NCBI RefSeq assembly: GCF_023168165.1
Contig: NZ_BQYJ01000001.1
Span: 558,001 to 622,000 of the forward strand
Length of the DNA stretch: 64,000 bases
Reading direction: 5' to 3'
Source of the DNA: Niallia sp. NCCP-28
GTDB lineage: Bacteria > Bacillota > Bacilli > Bacillales > Cytobacillaceae
Shown here: in pieces, positions 25,159-34,712 of the stretch
How positions within the stretch are numbered: position 1 is the first letter of the stretch
Layout of the letters: every line of letters starts with the position of its first letter
Notes under the pieces: generated by a model
What the model was told of the DNA's origin: nothing
Database searches by the model: none
The model's input: only the letters and a program-made list of their open reading frames with translations
Program-made: the position numbers and the translations under genes

Positions 25159-28100
25159 CTAAAACTGATAATTCATTATTACATCATTGAGACCATTTTG
25201 TTTATTTACTGTGTCAGTAACATTTTTTCCACTTAAATAGACATTCGTATTTTTTTGCAGTAGTTGCATCAGTAGCTGATTTTGCTTCAATGTGGCATCT
25301 AATAATTGTTGCATAACTCCATTATCACTGTCGCCAGCAACGTTGTTAGGCAATTGATTAGGACGTTTATTCCCTTGAATTTCTTTTCCAGCTAAAGCCA
25401 ACAGTTTCATAGCATCTGTTCTTCGTGCTGGATCAGTAGGAATAACAAATTCAGGCCAACCGCCTTCTGCAAGTTCATAAAGTCCTGCTGTATTAACTAG
25501 ACCGCCTGACTCGAATTTACGTCCGCCACTTGGCCCCCATCCACTTTTACCGTAAGGTAAATCACGTCTCCATGTTTTATTGTTAAAAAAAGCTAACAAT
25601 TGATCGTAACCTGAATAGATGTTGTTATGACCGTTCACTGCGTAACTTCCAAATGTTTGCGGGATATATTGGAGCAATCCACGGGCTGGGTTATTATTTT
25701 TCATATTGATATCATTCACAGCTGAGGATTGTATAATTTTTTCATTACCGCCTGATTCACGTTGGATTTGAGCAAGAATGCCATTCACTTCGGCAGCCGT
25801 TACACTTTCTTTCATAGCCGCAGCCGCTTGAAGAATAACACTTTTCCATCTCTCAACGCCTTTTCCTGAAGGTGCGCCAACATCAAACATGCCTTTCATT
25901 TTCTCCTTAACAACATCAGTGGATTTTCCTTTAAGAAAATCTAATACTCCACTACCTAACTTTCCTAAAGCACCACTAAACCCAAAGTCAGAAAAGGAAA
26001 CATTAAAGCTTTCAAAAACTTTCCCCATTAACTTTTTAGGATTGGATATATAGCTCCATACGTCACTCAAAACACTTCCATCTGAGCCTTCCACGCCATT
26101 TTTATAAGCAGGTAATCCTGTTTTTAACAATTGCATACTTTGTTTAAAAGGCAAAACCTCTGTGCCTTTTGGTAGGTTCATTAGTGTAGGTTTTCCTGGA
26201 GATAATCCAATAAAGCCATCCAAGGTTCTGAACAGTTCAGGTCCTCCGCCATCCCCTAATATTGCAGGACCACCAGGATGAAAAGGCGTTCCTTTAGCAT
26301 ACTGTGCTGGGCCACTTAGATTATTCACCTTTGAAGTTTCCCCGCTACTCGGATACCATTTTGGAATATCAAAATCAATTCCGATTTTCCCCATTACCCA
26401 GTTTAGTCCGTCTATTAAGCTATTAACCTTTTTAGCCAAAGCGCCTGCCATGGATCCAATACCATCAATCAAACCTTGGATGATGGCTTTTCCTGTATCT
26501 TTTAAATTAATTCCTTTAAAAAATCCAAGGATATTTTTCATGACTCCAAGTGCTGTGGATTTTATGGCTTTCCAAGCTCCACTCCAATCACCGCGCAAAA
26601 CAGATAGTGCAACTTTTATAATGCCTAGAATAACTGTCATGGTATTATTTATGATCAGTTGCAAAGTAGCAAAAGCAATCTTTACAACTCCAACCACAAT
26701 CGGAAAGACTATTTGGAAAGCACCTTTTATTAACCCTAATACTAATTTGATATTAGAAAGGATATTTTGATTAAAAATAAATTTAACTATCCCTAAAATT
26801 TGTTTTCCATTTTCACTCCAAAACGATTTGAGTTGAGTTAATTTCTCTTGAATAAAGGTGGTCGCAGAAGATATTATTTGAGTTATATATGGTCCTATAT
26901 ACCCCCATATAGAAATGGCTGTATTTTTTATATAATTCCATCCAGATAAAAGCCCATTTCGGAAGGTTTCTGAGTTTTTATAGAGTAATATAAATCCTGT
27001 TCCTAATAAGGTAAGAGCGCCGATTGTAAGACCTACAGGACCTGTTAATCCCATTAGACCCATACGAAGCCATTTTATTAAACCACCTGCTCTTAAAATG
27101 GAAGTCATCACCGGCCTTAAGGCTGCTACGATATTTCCAAATGCACCTATTACTATTCCTGCAATGGTTATCAATGGTCCTATCGCTGCCACTAATCCAG
27201 CAAAAATAAGAGATGCTGTCTGTGCTGCAGGAGATAAACCGTTAAAAAAGTTAGCCATTTTTTCAATACCGGTAGATACTTTAGGAAGAATATTTTCTGC
27301 AACAGATAAAAGAATCTCTCCGAACGGCCTAAAAGCATCGGTTGTTTCTCTCCAGGCAGATTTAAGACGTATTCCAAATGATTGCTCCATATTCTTGGAC
27401 ATCTTATCTACTCGTCCATCCACATCTTTGAGTTTCCCATCGATGCCGCCTAATGTATACATGGCATCCGCTTCGAGATCTTCCCACTTTGTTCCATAGA
27501 GACCAACGCCAATATTATTAGCTTTAGTCTGATCATCCATGTTTTTTAATTCTTTAATGATGACATTATGGACATCTTTTACTGTACCTTTGCCAGCCAA
27601 GAAATCTTTCCATACTTTATTCGTTCCATCTGACAATTGGACCATAGCATCGCTAGTGCTTGTTGAACCATCTTTTAGCTTTATCTGAAATTCTTTCATA
27701 ACATCGTTAATGTAATCAAGATTATATACACCAGCTTTACTGCCTTTTTCTAAAAGCTGGAAATATTCTTGTGCTGAAAACCCCATTTTTCCAAATAAAG
27801 GCGCATATTCTGAAAGGTTATCAAACATCTCATTCGAGAAGTTAAGTCCATTTTGTGCCCCGTGTGCCATTAAATCAAAAGCTTTATCCGAACTAAGTCC
27901 AAACCCTTTCATCAAGTTGTTTCCGGCTCTTGTTACCTCGTTCACTTCACCGTCAAATGTTTCAGCTAAAATTAATGCTTTTTTCGTAATATCTTCTAAG
28001 TCTTCCTGATTTAATTCACTGATATTATGTCTTGTTTCAAGTAAAGCATTATCTATATCTTCCACACTTTCGCCAAATCCAGCTTTATAAAGATTCCTTG

Positions 28101-28725
28101 AAATATTCGTTAACTCTTTCGAATCTTTTATATTTAATCCTAAAGAGTTACTTATTTTTACTGATGAATTTTCAAATTGAGATGCTATCGCTGTTATTCC
28201 AGCACCTAAACCCAAAATAGGTAATGTTAGAGATGTTGATAGAGAAGCACCAACCTCTTTCATTTTTCCGCCTAAATCAGTAAGATGCGTCCCTACTTCA
28301 TCAAATAACTGCCCCATTCGTCCCCAAGTTGATTCCGATATACGTTGTTCTTCTCTTAAATCCGCCAACTCCTGCCGAACATTATCTACATATCTCCCTA
28401 GATTATTGAGAGCAGCAACTTCATTGTTATAGGCTCTAGCAGCCTTCTCAGCCTGTTTAGATCCTTCCCCGTGTTGCTGAACCATTCTTTCGTATTCGGA
28501 TCTCGCTTCCTCTGTTATTGCTGTTTGCAACTCAAGTCTTCTGTTCAATCCATCAACTTGTGTCTCATACTTTTCTATTGATCGATCAGCGCGGTCAAAA
28601 ACAGACATATTCGCTCGCACTTCACTACTTAGCGTCCTCATACTATTTTTGAGCCCTTTAAGACCAGAAGTGACTCTAACGGTATCTAAATCCAACGATA
28701 TGGACATTCCCTCTATTCTATCCAC
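25159..28725 (-). CDS. Tail tape measure protein with transglycosylase-like domain
   Basis: This 1188-residue protein sets tail length. It has long coiled coils (about 30-135), the TP901-type core (about 160-420), several hydrophobic stretches (about 500-700), and a C-terminal lytic-transglycosylase-like domain with LAQIQRESGGNEKII followed by GLLQYIPQTF. It follows the GT chaperone gene, as is standard. At roughly 1.5 angstrom per residue the tail would be about 170-180 nm, which is an estimate only. Confidence 0.92.
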   Translation of the reverse strand: MDRIEGMSISLDLDTVRVTSGLKGLKNSMRTLSSEVRANMSVFDRADRSIEKYETQVDGLNRRLELQTAITEEARSEYERMVQQHGEGSKQAEKAARAYNNEVAALNNLGRYVDNVRQELADLREEQRISESTWGRMGQLFDEVGTHLTDLGGKMKEVGASLSTSLTLPILGLGAGITAIASQFENSSVKISNSLGLNIKDSKELTNISRNLYKAGFGESVEDIDNALLETRHNISELNQEDLEDITKKALILAETFDGEVNEVTRAGNNLMKGFGLSSDKAFDLMAHGAQNGLNFSNEMFDNLSEYAPLFGKMGFSAQEYFQLLEKGSKAGVYNLDYINDVMKEFQIKLKDGSTSTSDAMVQLSDGTNKVWKDFLAGKGTVKDVHNVIIKELKNMDDQTKANNIGVGLYGTKWEDLEADAMYTLGGIDGKLKDVDGRVDKMSKNMEQSFGIRLKSAWRETTDAFRPFGEILLSVAENILPKVSTGIEKMANFFNGLSPAAQTASLIFAGLVAAIGPLITIAGIVIGAFGNIVAALRPVMTSILRAGGLIKWLRMGLMGLTGPVGLTIGALTLLGTGFILLYKNSETFRNGLLSGWNYIKNTAISIWGYIGPYITQIISSATTFIQEKLTQLKSFWSENGKQILGIVKFIFNQNILSNIKLVLGLIKGAFQIVFPIVVGVVKIAFATLQLIINNTMTVILGIIKVALSVLRGDWSGAWKAIKSTALGVMKNILGFFKGINLKDTGKAIIQGLIDGIGSMAGALAKKVNSLIDGLNWVMGKIGIDFDIPKWYPSSGETSKVNNLSGPAQYAKGTPFHPGGPAILGDGGGPELFRTLDGFIGLSPGKPTLMNLPKGTEVLPFKQSMQLLKTGLPAYKNGVEGSDGSVLSDVWSYISNPKKLMGKVFESFNVSFSDFGFSGALGKLGSGVLDFLKGKSTDVVKEKMKGMFDVGAPSGKGVERWKSVILQAAAAMKESVTAAEVNGILAQIQRESGGNEKIIQSSAVNDINMKNNNPARGLLQYIPQTFGSYAVNGHNNIYSGYDQLLAFFNNKTWRRDLPYGKSGWGPSGGRKFESGGLVNTAGLYELAEGGWPEFVIPTDPARRTDAMKLLALAGKEIQGNKRPNQLPNNVAGDSDNGVMQQLLDATLKQNQLLMQLLQKNTNVYLSGKNVTDTVNKQNGLNDVIMNYQF

Positions 28726-28760
28726 TATTTACCTCCCTTCTTTACACAAATAAAAAATCT

Positions 28761-29311
28761 TTAACCACCGAATGCAGCGATTAAAGACTTTGTCTCTTTT
28801 GGTTTATTTCTTTCTGCTAATAGCTCCAACATAAAATGAAACGGCATATTTAATATTTCATTAATGTCTTTGCCATCCTTCATTAAATCAAGGATAAGCT
28901 TATCCATATATTCCTTTTGTTTTTGTGGAGTGAAATCCTCATCTGTTAGCGATTCTTCTCCGCTAAAAACTTTTTTGTTTCATCATTTTGGCGCCCTTGT
29001 GAAACGAATAAAATTTGTTCCTGAAGTATTTCGATAGCGTCAGGTGCATGCAGGCCATTAAACAAATCTTCCTTGGTGAATTGATTGTTATATATTTTTG
29101 TAGCAACAAAATACATTAGATTCTCAAACAGTTCTTTTTCAGATTTAGCATCTGTATTGCCTTCGCTTTTCTCAATCTTTTGAACCATATCAACTGATTC
29201 ATAAACAACAGAAAAAGGAATAAACACAGGAGTTAAATACTTTTTCGTAATAATTTCCCCTTCTTTTACTTCTTTCACTAATTCGATCATATTTCTTTTA
29301 AAATTCGCCAT
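28761..29311 (-). CDS. Tail assembly chaperone GT fusion made by -1 frameshift
   Basis: The first 114 codons are shared with the shorter chaperone. At 28970-28976 the coding strand reads A AAA AAG, a classical -1 slippery heptamer. After slipping, the frame continues for 69 codons (VFSGEESLTDEDF ... MPFHFMLELLAERNKPKE) to the TAA at 28761. The extension begins exactly where the short product ends and stops just before the tape measure gene. This is the layout of G/GT chaperones in lambda-like siphoviruses, which load the tape measure. Confidence 0.88.
28946..29311 (-). CDS. Tail assembly chaperone G (short product)
   Basis: This 121-residue protein begins MANFKRNMIELVKEVKEGEI and is the in-frame product of the gene that also yields the GT fusion. 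It is probably a soluble chaperone that is absent from the virion. A small fraction of ribosomes would shift at codons 113-114 to make the longer form. Confidence 0.85.
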   Translation of the reverse strand: MANFKRNMIELVKEVKEGEIITKKYLTPVFIPFSVVYESVDMVQKIEKSEGNTDAKSEKELFENLMYFVATKIYNNQFTKEDLFNGLHAPDAIEILQEQILFVSQGRQNDETKKFLAEKNR

Positions 29312-29342
29312 TATAATCTTCCTTTCAACTTTTATTCATGTG

Positions 29343-29373
29343 CATAAATAAAAAGAGCAAGCTTTATGCCTGC
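29343..29373 (-). terminator. Stem-loop before the tail chaperone gene
   Basis: GAGCAAGC and GCCTGCTC form a hairpin, and the minus strand continues into TTTTTAT. It lies between the 62-residue gene and the chaperone gene and may reduce transcription into the tail-assembly genes relative to the major tail gene. Confidence 0.55.
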
Positions 29374-29552
29374 TCCTGAATAACCGGTCTACCTTGTTTG
29401 TTTTTATCGGATAAAAGTTCTTCTAAACGTTCTGGTTCAATTTTTTTATTCGTTGGATGTGGAAACGAATCACCTTTACGATAAATTTTATTATTATCCT
29501 GCAAATCCTTAAAATCTTGAATCACTTCATATTTAGTTTTTATCTTAGCCAT
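29364..29552 (-). CDS. Small phage protein after the major tail gene (62 aa)
   Basis: This is a Lys-rich soluble protein (MAKIKTKYEVIQDFKDLQDN) with the sequence KIYRKGDSFPHPTNKKIEPE. Short proteins of this kind commonly follow the major tail protein gene in Firmicute siphoviruses. Their role is unknown. It begins three bases after the major tail protein stop. Confidence 0.65.
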   Translation of the reverse strand: MAKIKTKYEVIQDFKDLQDNNKIYRKGDSFPHPTNKKIEPERLEELLSDKNKQGRPVIQEQA

Positions 29553-29555
29553 TAA

Positions 29556-30161
29556 TCACACCCCCGCTGGATCTACTGGGTAAGGTTTGCCAAAAACAGC
29601 TTGAAACAATGCATCACGGTTTGTTGTAGAACCTTTTTCATCTAAGCCAAAGATTACAGATTTAGGAACATCAAAGCCATCGACTTCTCTATCCATAAAC
29701 TCTGCCGTTACTTCATCATTCCCAAATTCCACGCCATCTTCTTTTGTTGCAGCAGCAATATTATTTCGCATAAAAATACCTTTGGTAAGACCAACCCATT
29801 CCTTACTGCCATCCTCAAAGGTTTTAGCAATTACACATGCAACATATGGAGGATTATCTGAGCCACCATATGAATGCAATCCTCCAATTGTAGATTCAAG
29901 ACCAAATAACACTTTTCTATCTTCAATCGGCAACTTATGAAATGCTGATGTAACGCTAATATTACCATTAGATATAGCGATTTCTGCTGTGGTATTATCT
30001 CCGTATGCACGCACAGCTTCTTGAGGCATTTCTATTTCTATACTTTGCAAAAACTTAACGCGTTCAGGATCCGTTGAAACAATATCCGCACCTGTTTCAG
30101 CTAGAACAGCATAATAAAATTCTTCTACTCCAGTTCTAGCACGATATTTTTTTTCTGGCAA
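29556..30161 (-). CDS. Major tail (tube) protein
   Basis: This protein of about 201 residues builds the tail tube. The composition and the segments EEFYYAVLAETGADIVSTDP and KSVIFGLDEKG match phi13/TP901-type major tail proteins. The TTG at 30161 lies eight bases after AGGAG; the frame opens at a GTG at 30170. A stem-loop precedes the gene and another follows the next gene, fitting separate control of an abundant protein. Confidence 0.85.
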   Translation of the reverse strand: MPEKKYRARTGVEEFYYAVLAETGADIVSTDPERVKFLQSIEIEMPQEAVRAYGDNTTAEIAISNGNISVTSAFHKLPIEDRKVLFGLESTIGGLHSYGGSDNPPYVACVIAKTFEDGSKEWVGLTKGIFMRNNIAAATKEDGVEFGNDEVTAEFMDREVDGFDVPKSVIFGLDEKGSTTNRDALFQAVFGKPYPVDPAGV

Positions 30162-30183
30162 AATAATCACTCCTATTTTTTAT

Positions 30184-30212
30184 AATAAAAAAGACACATC
30201 ATACAGTGTCTA
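30184..30212 (-). terminator. Stem-loop between tail completion and major tail genes
   Basis: AGACAC and GTGTCT pair across an eight-base loop, and the minus strand then runs into TTTTTTATT. It overlaps the stop of the upstream gene and resembles a partial terminator inside the late operon. Confidence 0.55.
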
Positions 30213-30579
30213 AATCATCTCTATACAATTTTCCTCGATAGCGTCTGGCATCACGAAAAATATTTTCTTCGTACTCATCAATGCCGCCATTTTGGAAAAA
30301 TCCTTGCTTCCACATGACTTGTTGAATACGTTCAGCTAATTTCATTGTAACAGCTCGATTTTTCGTCCACACTTCTATTTGATAAAGAGCATCATAAGTT
30401 AGCCAAGTGTTATCAGCAAAATCAGAAGGATTAGGGACATCTAATGGAACAATGATGATATATGGCGCTGCCACATTGCCACTCTCTGGATATTCATAAT
30501 ATTTAATTCGTCCAGATGCTTGTTCTTTAATAAAAGAATCCGCAATCAACGCATCATATATCACCTTTATAACGTCCAT
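30199..30579 (-). CDS. Tail completion/terminator-type protein
   Basis: This 126-residue protein starts MDVIKVIYDALIADSFIKEQ and has the pattern of the small proteins that cap the tail tube (position of gp17/gpU types). It abuts the HK97-gp10-like gene and precedes the major tail gene. The assignment is from size and fixed gene order. Confidence 0.7.
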   Translation of the reverse strand: MDVIKVIYDALIADSFIKEQASGRIKYYEYPESGNVAAPYIIIVPLDVPNPSDFADNTWLTYDALYQIEVWTKNRAVTMKLAERIQQVMWKQGFFQNGGIDEYEENIFRDARRYRGKLYRDDLDTV

Positions 30580-30971
30580 TAGATTCCCTCCCTTATTGCT
30601 TGTGCCACAGCTTGACGATAAGCTGTTTCAGCATTTTTCAGTGCTCTTGCAACAGCACCCTTACCTTTAGGATTAGGATTTTTAACAGTGCCCCATTCAT
30701 TCAAATGAATAATCCTATATCTTTCTTTGGGCCCGCGCCAGTGAACCTTTACAGTCCGCGTGCCTTTTACCCACATAGGCTCTGATATAGTGATTTCATC
30801 GATAGAAGCACCTGTGTCTTTAAATGTTGCAAATTGCTTTTTCAATTCTTTAACAAATACTTTGGCTCCAGCTAACAATGCCTTATCACTTATACGTCGG
30901 GCTGCTTCTTGTCCTATTCGGTTTTCTATTTGCTGAATAAGCTGCGTATTTTCTCTTATCCTCATACTCAT
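30579..30971 (-). CDS. HK97-gp10-type head-tail joining protein
   Basis: This is a basic 130-residue protein. Its N-terminal helix (RENTQLIQQIENRIGQEAAR) and later HWRGPKERYRIIHLNEWGT are characteristic of HK97-gp10-like proteins that help join tail to head. It overlaps the upstream adaptor gene by four bases. Confidence 0.8.
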   Translation of the reverse strand: MSMRIRENTQLIQQIENRIGQEAARRISDKALLAGAKVFVKELKKQFATFKDTGASIDEITISEPMWVKGTRTVKVHWRGPKERYRIIHLNEWGTVKNPNPKGKGAVARALKNAETAYRQAVAQAIREGI

Positions 30972-31336
30972 TCCGTTAACCCCGCTACAATCGTAATGAA
31001 TTGTTTGTTTTGCAAATCAGGCTGCACCTGCTTTATGTTATATCGCTTATCTACATATTCAGCAGCATCAATAGAAATATAGTGCTTATTAGTAGGAATG
31101 TAATCAGCCTGTGGATCTCGAATAGTAATGGTTAAATCAGATAAGGTACCATTTGATTTAGCAGTTTCTAAATCTTTTAACCAAACATGATCCACCTGCC
31201 CCCACGCTTTATACAAGACTTGTTTTTCATCTTCTCCGGGTTCAGGTCCTTCATTAGGTTTATACTCATAAAAAGTAATTAAAGTTCGTAAATCGCCCGT
31301 ATTAACCCTTGGTGGTTGATATTTAAACGGCTGCAT
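30968..31336 (-). CDS. Head-tail adaptor (head closure) protein
   Basis: The 122-residue product has the SPP1-gp16-like pattern (NTGDLRTLITFYEYKP, then YKAWGQVDHVWLKDLE, then HYISIDAAEYVDKRYNI). Such proteins close the portal channel after packaging. The ATG at 31336 is chosen from AAGGTG six bases upstream; the open frame begins nine bases earlier at a GTG. Confidence 0.83.
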   Translation of the reverse strand: MQPFKYQPPRVNTGDLRTLITFYEYKPNEGPEPGEDEKQVLYKAWGQVDHVWLKDLETAKSNGTLSDLTITIRDPQADYIPTNKHYISIDAAEYVDKRYNIKQVQPDLQNKQFITIVAGLTE

Positions 31337-31619
31337 CTGATTCACCTTCTTCGGCTAATGCAATTGATAGACCTAAGCTATTAATCTGACTTAAAAAATT
31401 ATTATCAAAATATTCAAGAGCATCGTTGTAGGCATATCGCGTCCGCTCGAATACTAATTCTTTGGCGCGAATATTCTTTTCAATATCGAACGCTCCACAC
31501 TTCTCCGTAATGTCAGCAACAGAAAAGGACAACAATGTTTTTAAATTGTCATCCTCACTTGAATGGGTTATTCGCATACGATCTTTAAATTCTTGCAATA
31601 CCTTCAATGCGATTTCCAA
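31323..31619 (-). CDS. Head-tail connector (gp6-like)
   Basis: This 98-residue, mainly helical protein (LLSFSVADITEKCGAFDI, RTRYAYNDALEYFDNNFLSQ) matches the gp6/YqbG-like DNA-packaging connector family. A TTG start at 31619 follows AGGGG. It overlaps the adaptor gene and follows the capsid gene. Confidence 0.8.
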   Translation of the reverse strand: MEIALKVLQEFKDRMRITHSSEDDNLKTLLSFSVADITEKCGAFDIEKNIRAKELVFERTRYAYNDALEYFDNNFLSQINSLGLSIALAEEGESDAAV

Positions 31620-31632
31620 TCACATCAACCCC

Positions 31633-32793
31633 TTATGCGCCTGCTGGTTCAGTTGTAAAGCTAATATTAAGATCATAAACGAGAGCAGTTTTATTATCTT
31701 TTGGCTTACCATTAGCAAATTGCTTCATAGTGTATAAACGAGCATCTTCAATAGCTAACGTTTCATCAAATTTATTGATTTTATATCCACCAGCAATAGC
31801 AGCTAAGTAAGTATCTTTCACAAAGAACAATGCCTTACTATCAGGAATTTCTTCTGATTCAACTACTTGAATATTGTAAGGTAAAGCAGTTACCCATTGG
31901 CCATTAGCTGTTTGAATAGTATTTCGTGCTTGTACACTAATCGCGTCAATTGGATTGACCACCATAACTACTTTATTAAGTACCTTACGTGCTTTTCCTT
32001 TAGCATCTGTTGTTAAAGCCTTGATTACATCATGCAATTCGCCAGCTACAACTTCCCCATATTGAGAAGGTGCAAAAGTTAATGTGCCAGTAGACGTTTT
32101 AGTTGTAACAGCACCTGTTTCTGAATTTACATCTTTCATTAAACCAATTGGTTCATTTTGTGCAGGACCACGACCATTTACTAGACCATATTCTAAACCT
32201 ACAGAATATGATTCTACTAAAACTGTACGAACATAACGCTCAACATATTCAGGTCCTAATTCAAGCATATCCTTTGGAATAACAGCAAAAGCAGTAAGTT
32301 TTAATTGACCAATTTGTTCTTCTCGGAATGATGCAGAAATTTGCCCTTTAATTTCTCCGAATAATGCACCCCAAGCATAAGATTTATTTGCATCAGAATA
32401 GATGTATCGAGTGATGGCACCCAAATCTTTTAAACCAATAGCATCCAATAATGGATGTTCAGTAACCAAATCCTCAAACACACGCTCTTGAGTTGTAATC
32501 GGCAAAATAGTATCTTCTGCAAATCCACCACTTGCGATTACTTCATTGAAGAATTTGCGCTCTGTGGATGTTAAAACATTTTGGCCACGTGCAGCTAGGA
32601 TTTGTGCATCGTGAACTTCGTTTTTTGCTTCAGATGTAATTTTTTCAGTAAGATCAGTTTGTAATGCAGTAAACATTTCATCAAATGCATTTGATAATTC
32701 TTCCACACTTGAATTTTCAGCTTTCACCAAGTTCATATATGCTTGTTTTTTAGTTTCAAAGTTATCTAACCCACCAGTAAATTTAATGACCAT
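31633..32793 (-). CDS. HK97-fold major capsid protein
   Basis: This is a 386-residue capsid precursor. Residues about 1-105 form a helical, charged delta domain likely to act as a built-in scaffold and be removed by the neighbouring protease. The rest has the HK97 fold with typical GGFAEDTILPITTQERVFED and a C-terminal P-domain. GGGGGTAAT precedes the ATG. Order protease-capsid-connector is standard. Confidence 0.92.
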   Translation of the reverse strand: MVIKFTGGLDNFETKKQAYMNLVKAENSSVEELSNAFDEMFTALQTDLTEKITSEAKNEVHDAQILAARGQNVLTSTERKFFNEVIASGGFAEDTILPITTQERVFEDLVTEHPLLDAIGLKDLGAITRYIYSDANKSYAWGALFGEIKGQISASFREEQIGQLKLTAFAVIPKDMLELGPEYVERYVRTVLVESYSVGLEYGLVNGRGPAQNEPIGLMKDVNSETGAVTTKTSTGTLTFAPSQYGEVVAGELHDVIKALTTDAKGKARKVLNKVVMVVNPIDAISVQARNTIQTANGQWVTALPYNIQVVESEEIPDSKALFFVKDTYLAAIAGGYKINKFDETLAIEDARLYTMKQFANGKPKDNKTALVYDLNISFTTEPAGA

Positions 32794-32818
32794 TATTAAT
32801 TACCCCCATTTTTTTATA

Positions 32819-33559
32819 TTAAAAAAAGCGCCAAGATTTATTATTAACCGGCACTTGGTTTTGCTGATTTTTAATTTGATCTAACTCATTTTGTAATGTT
32901 TGCATATTTGCTTTTAATTGCGTGATTTCTTCGTCTTTGTTGTCTTCTACAGTTGATGATGTGGAAGTAGCAAAACCGATTTCAATTGCTTTACTTGCAC
33001 TAAACCATGTTTCAGCATCAACCATGTTGCGAATTTCTTCACGCTGAACATTTGCTTTAGTCATATAAATATCGATAATTCCATCTTCTAAATTATCTAA
33101 AACATCTGCTTCTTTACGCATATCTGTTTTAGTTCCCCATACCAATGTGCTTGCTTCATGAATCATTAGCATTGACCCTAATCCCATATTAAGTTCGTCA
33201 GCTGCCATCGCAATAACAGATGCAGCAGAACATGCCCATCCATCAATATTAACAGTGACTTTTCCATCATGTTTCTTTAGACGGTTATAAATAGCAATAC
33301 CGTCAAAAGCATCACCACCAGGACTATTTAAGTTAATTATAATGTCACCACTAATAGTTTTTAGTGCATTATCAATATCAGATGCTGAAACAGAATCTTC
33401 CCACCAAGAATCACCGATAATTCCGTAAATCGTGATTTCGGTATTGTTAGCAGCTTCATTGTGGAAGGTTTCAAACTTGCGTTCAACCTTTTTAAGTTGT
33501 TCAACATGAGTTTGATTTTTAAAGCTCTTTAAATATTCTTCTTTTGATATTACTCTCAC
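32819..33559 (-). CDS. ClpP-like head maturation protease
   Basis: This 246-residue serine protease of the ClpP/S14 type trims the capsid precursor. It shows INLNSPGGDAFDGIAIYN, the nucleophile in GWACSAASVIAMAA and the His in MLMIHEAST, with a catalytic Asp in the later helix. A coiled-coil C-terminus follows. It overlaps the portal stop by four bases. Confidence 0.92.
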   Translation of the reverse strand: MRVISKEEYLKSFKNQTHVEQLKKVERKFETFHNEAANNTEITIYGIIGDSWWEDSVSASDIDNALKTISGDIIINLNSPGGDAFDGIAIYNRLKKHDGKVTVNIDGWACSAASVIAMAADELNMGLGSMLMIHEASTLVWGTKTDMRKEADVLDNLEDGIIDIYMTKANVQREEIRNMVDAETWFSASKAIEIGFATSTSSTVEDNKDEEITQLKANMQTLQNELDQIKNQQNQVPVNNKSWRFF

Positions 33560-34698
33560 TCATTCTCACCTCCTTCATCTACGCCTGTTTCAGCATAGTT
33601 CTTAGTAATATAGTGCTTATTGAGTTTAGGGTCATCCGAAGCCTCATACCCAACCTCCAATCTAATCTCATTAGCAGTAAAGGCACTGGATGCGATAAGT
33701 TTATCAATGCTTGTTGCAAGGTCGAAAATACTTTGATATGAAGGTGCTCGAACTTCTAACCAAGAACCATTAAGATAGGCTTTTTTCTCAAAAAACTTAC
33801 CACATCCCTCATCTTTTATTTTCTTAAGAATCGGATTGATGGTGTACATCATATAGTTTTTCGTGATTTTTTCTACATCAGCCATATCACCACGAATCAG
33901 TGTTAAGGGAATACCTAAAGCAGTTGCTACTTGGTCGAAGAACCCACCTGTCACTTTATTGATTTCGTCCACAGACTGAATACCATTTCCGCTACCTGTG
34001 AAATGTTCTTTATATTCAAAACCTGGTTGTTCAGGAATAATCGCAACATCTTTTTCTTCAATAGCCTTGTACATCTTATTGATGAATTCCTGTAAACTTT
34101 CCAGACCTTGTTTAGTTTTAGCAGTAGTAGCATCGACTTTTACAGTTGAACGTATTTGATTTTTTCGTTTTTGTGAATTAAGCAAACGTCCAAACAAATC
34201 TCCATAATCCTTAAATAAGCTATCTATCAAAGGTGCTAGAGATTCGTTGCTGTACCGTAAATGAAATACTTCACTTTGCTTAAACACTCTCTTAAAGGTG
34301 TAATCTTTAACTGTGACATTTGAAAATGTATCTTCAAAAACAGCATATTCTACGTGATCAAAGTCATCAGCAATCAATAGATCCTCATTGTCTGTTTGAA
34401 TAACGAGCACTTCGTTGTCGTAAATCAGCTTGTACATAATTTCTTGCCAAAACGTACTTGCTGTTTGATTTAAATTCGGTCGTACATTCAACCGATAGTA
34501 CAACTCATTTTTGAGGAATTTTTCATTCTCTTTAATCCTAAATTCAGATTGACTAATGGTTCTTGCTAAAAAAGAAGCACATGTATCAATCGCTAGCTTT
34601 TTCATATGCAATCGATTTGTTGTATCTTGAAAAATATCAAAATCAAATATAAAGCTAGACTCACTCTTACGGTTTAAAATTAAATCCAAAAATCCCAA
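33556..34698 (-). CDS. Portal protein
   Basis: This 380-residue HK97-type portal forms the dodecameric DNA gateway of the head. It contains the expected wing and stem segments (TASTFWQEIMYKLIYDNEVL, QVATALGIPLTLIRGDMADV). It lies between terminase and protease genes. Confidence 0.92.
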   Translation of the reverse strand: MGFLDLILNRKSESSFIFDFDIFQDTTNRLHMKKLAIDTCASFLARTISQSEFRIKENEKFLKNELYYRLNVRPNLNQTASTFWQEIMYKLIYDNEVLVIQTDNEDLLIADDFDHVEYAVFEDTFSNVTVKDYTFKRVFKQSEVFHLRYSNESLAPLIDSLFKDYGDLFGRLLNSQKRKNQIRSTVKVDATTAKTKQGLESLQEFINKMYKAIEEKDVAIIPEQPGFEYKEHFTGSGNGIQSVDEINKVTGGFFDQVATALGIPLTLIRGDMADVEKITKNYMMYTINPILKKIKDEGCGKFFEKKAYLNGSWLEVRAPSYQSIFDLATSIDKLIASSAFTANEIRLEVGYEASDDPKLNKHYITKNYAETGVDEGGENE

Positions 34699-34712
34699 CT
34701 TCTCACCTCCTT

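Noticed and set aside
26450-27499. Long plus-strand frames opposite the tape measure gene
   Set aside because: They mirror the codon pattern of the tape measure gene and have no ribosome sites or recognisable domains.
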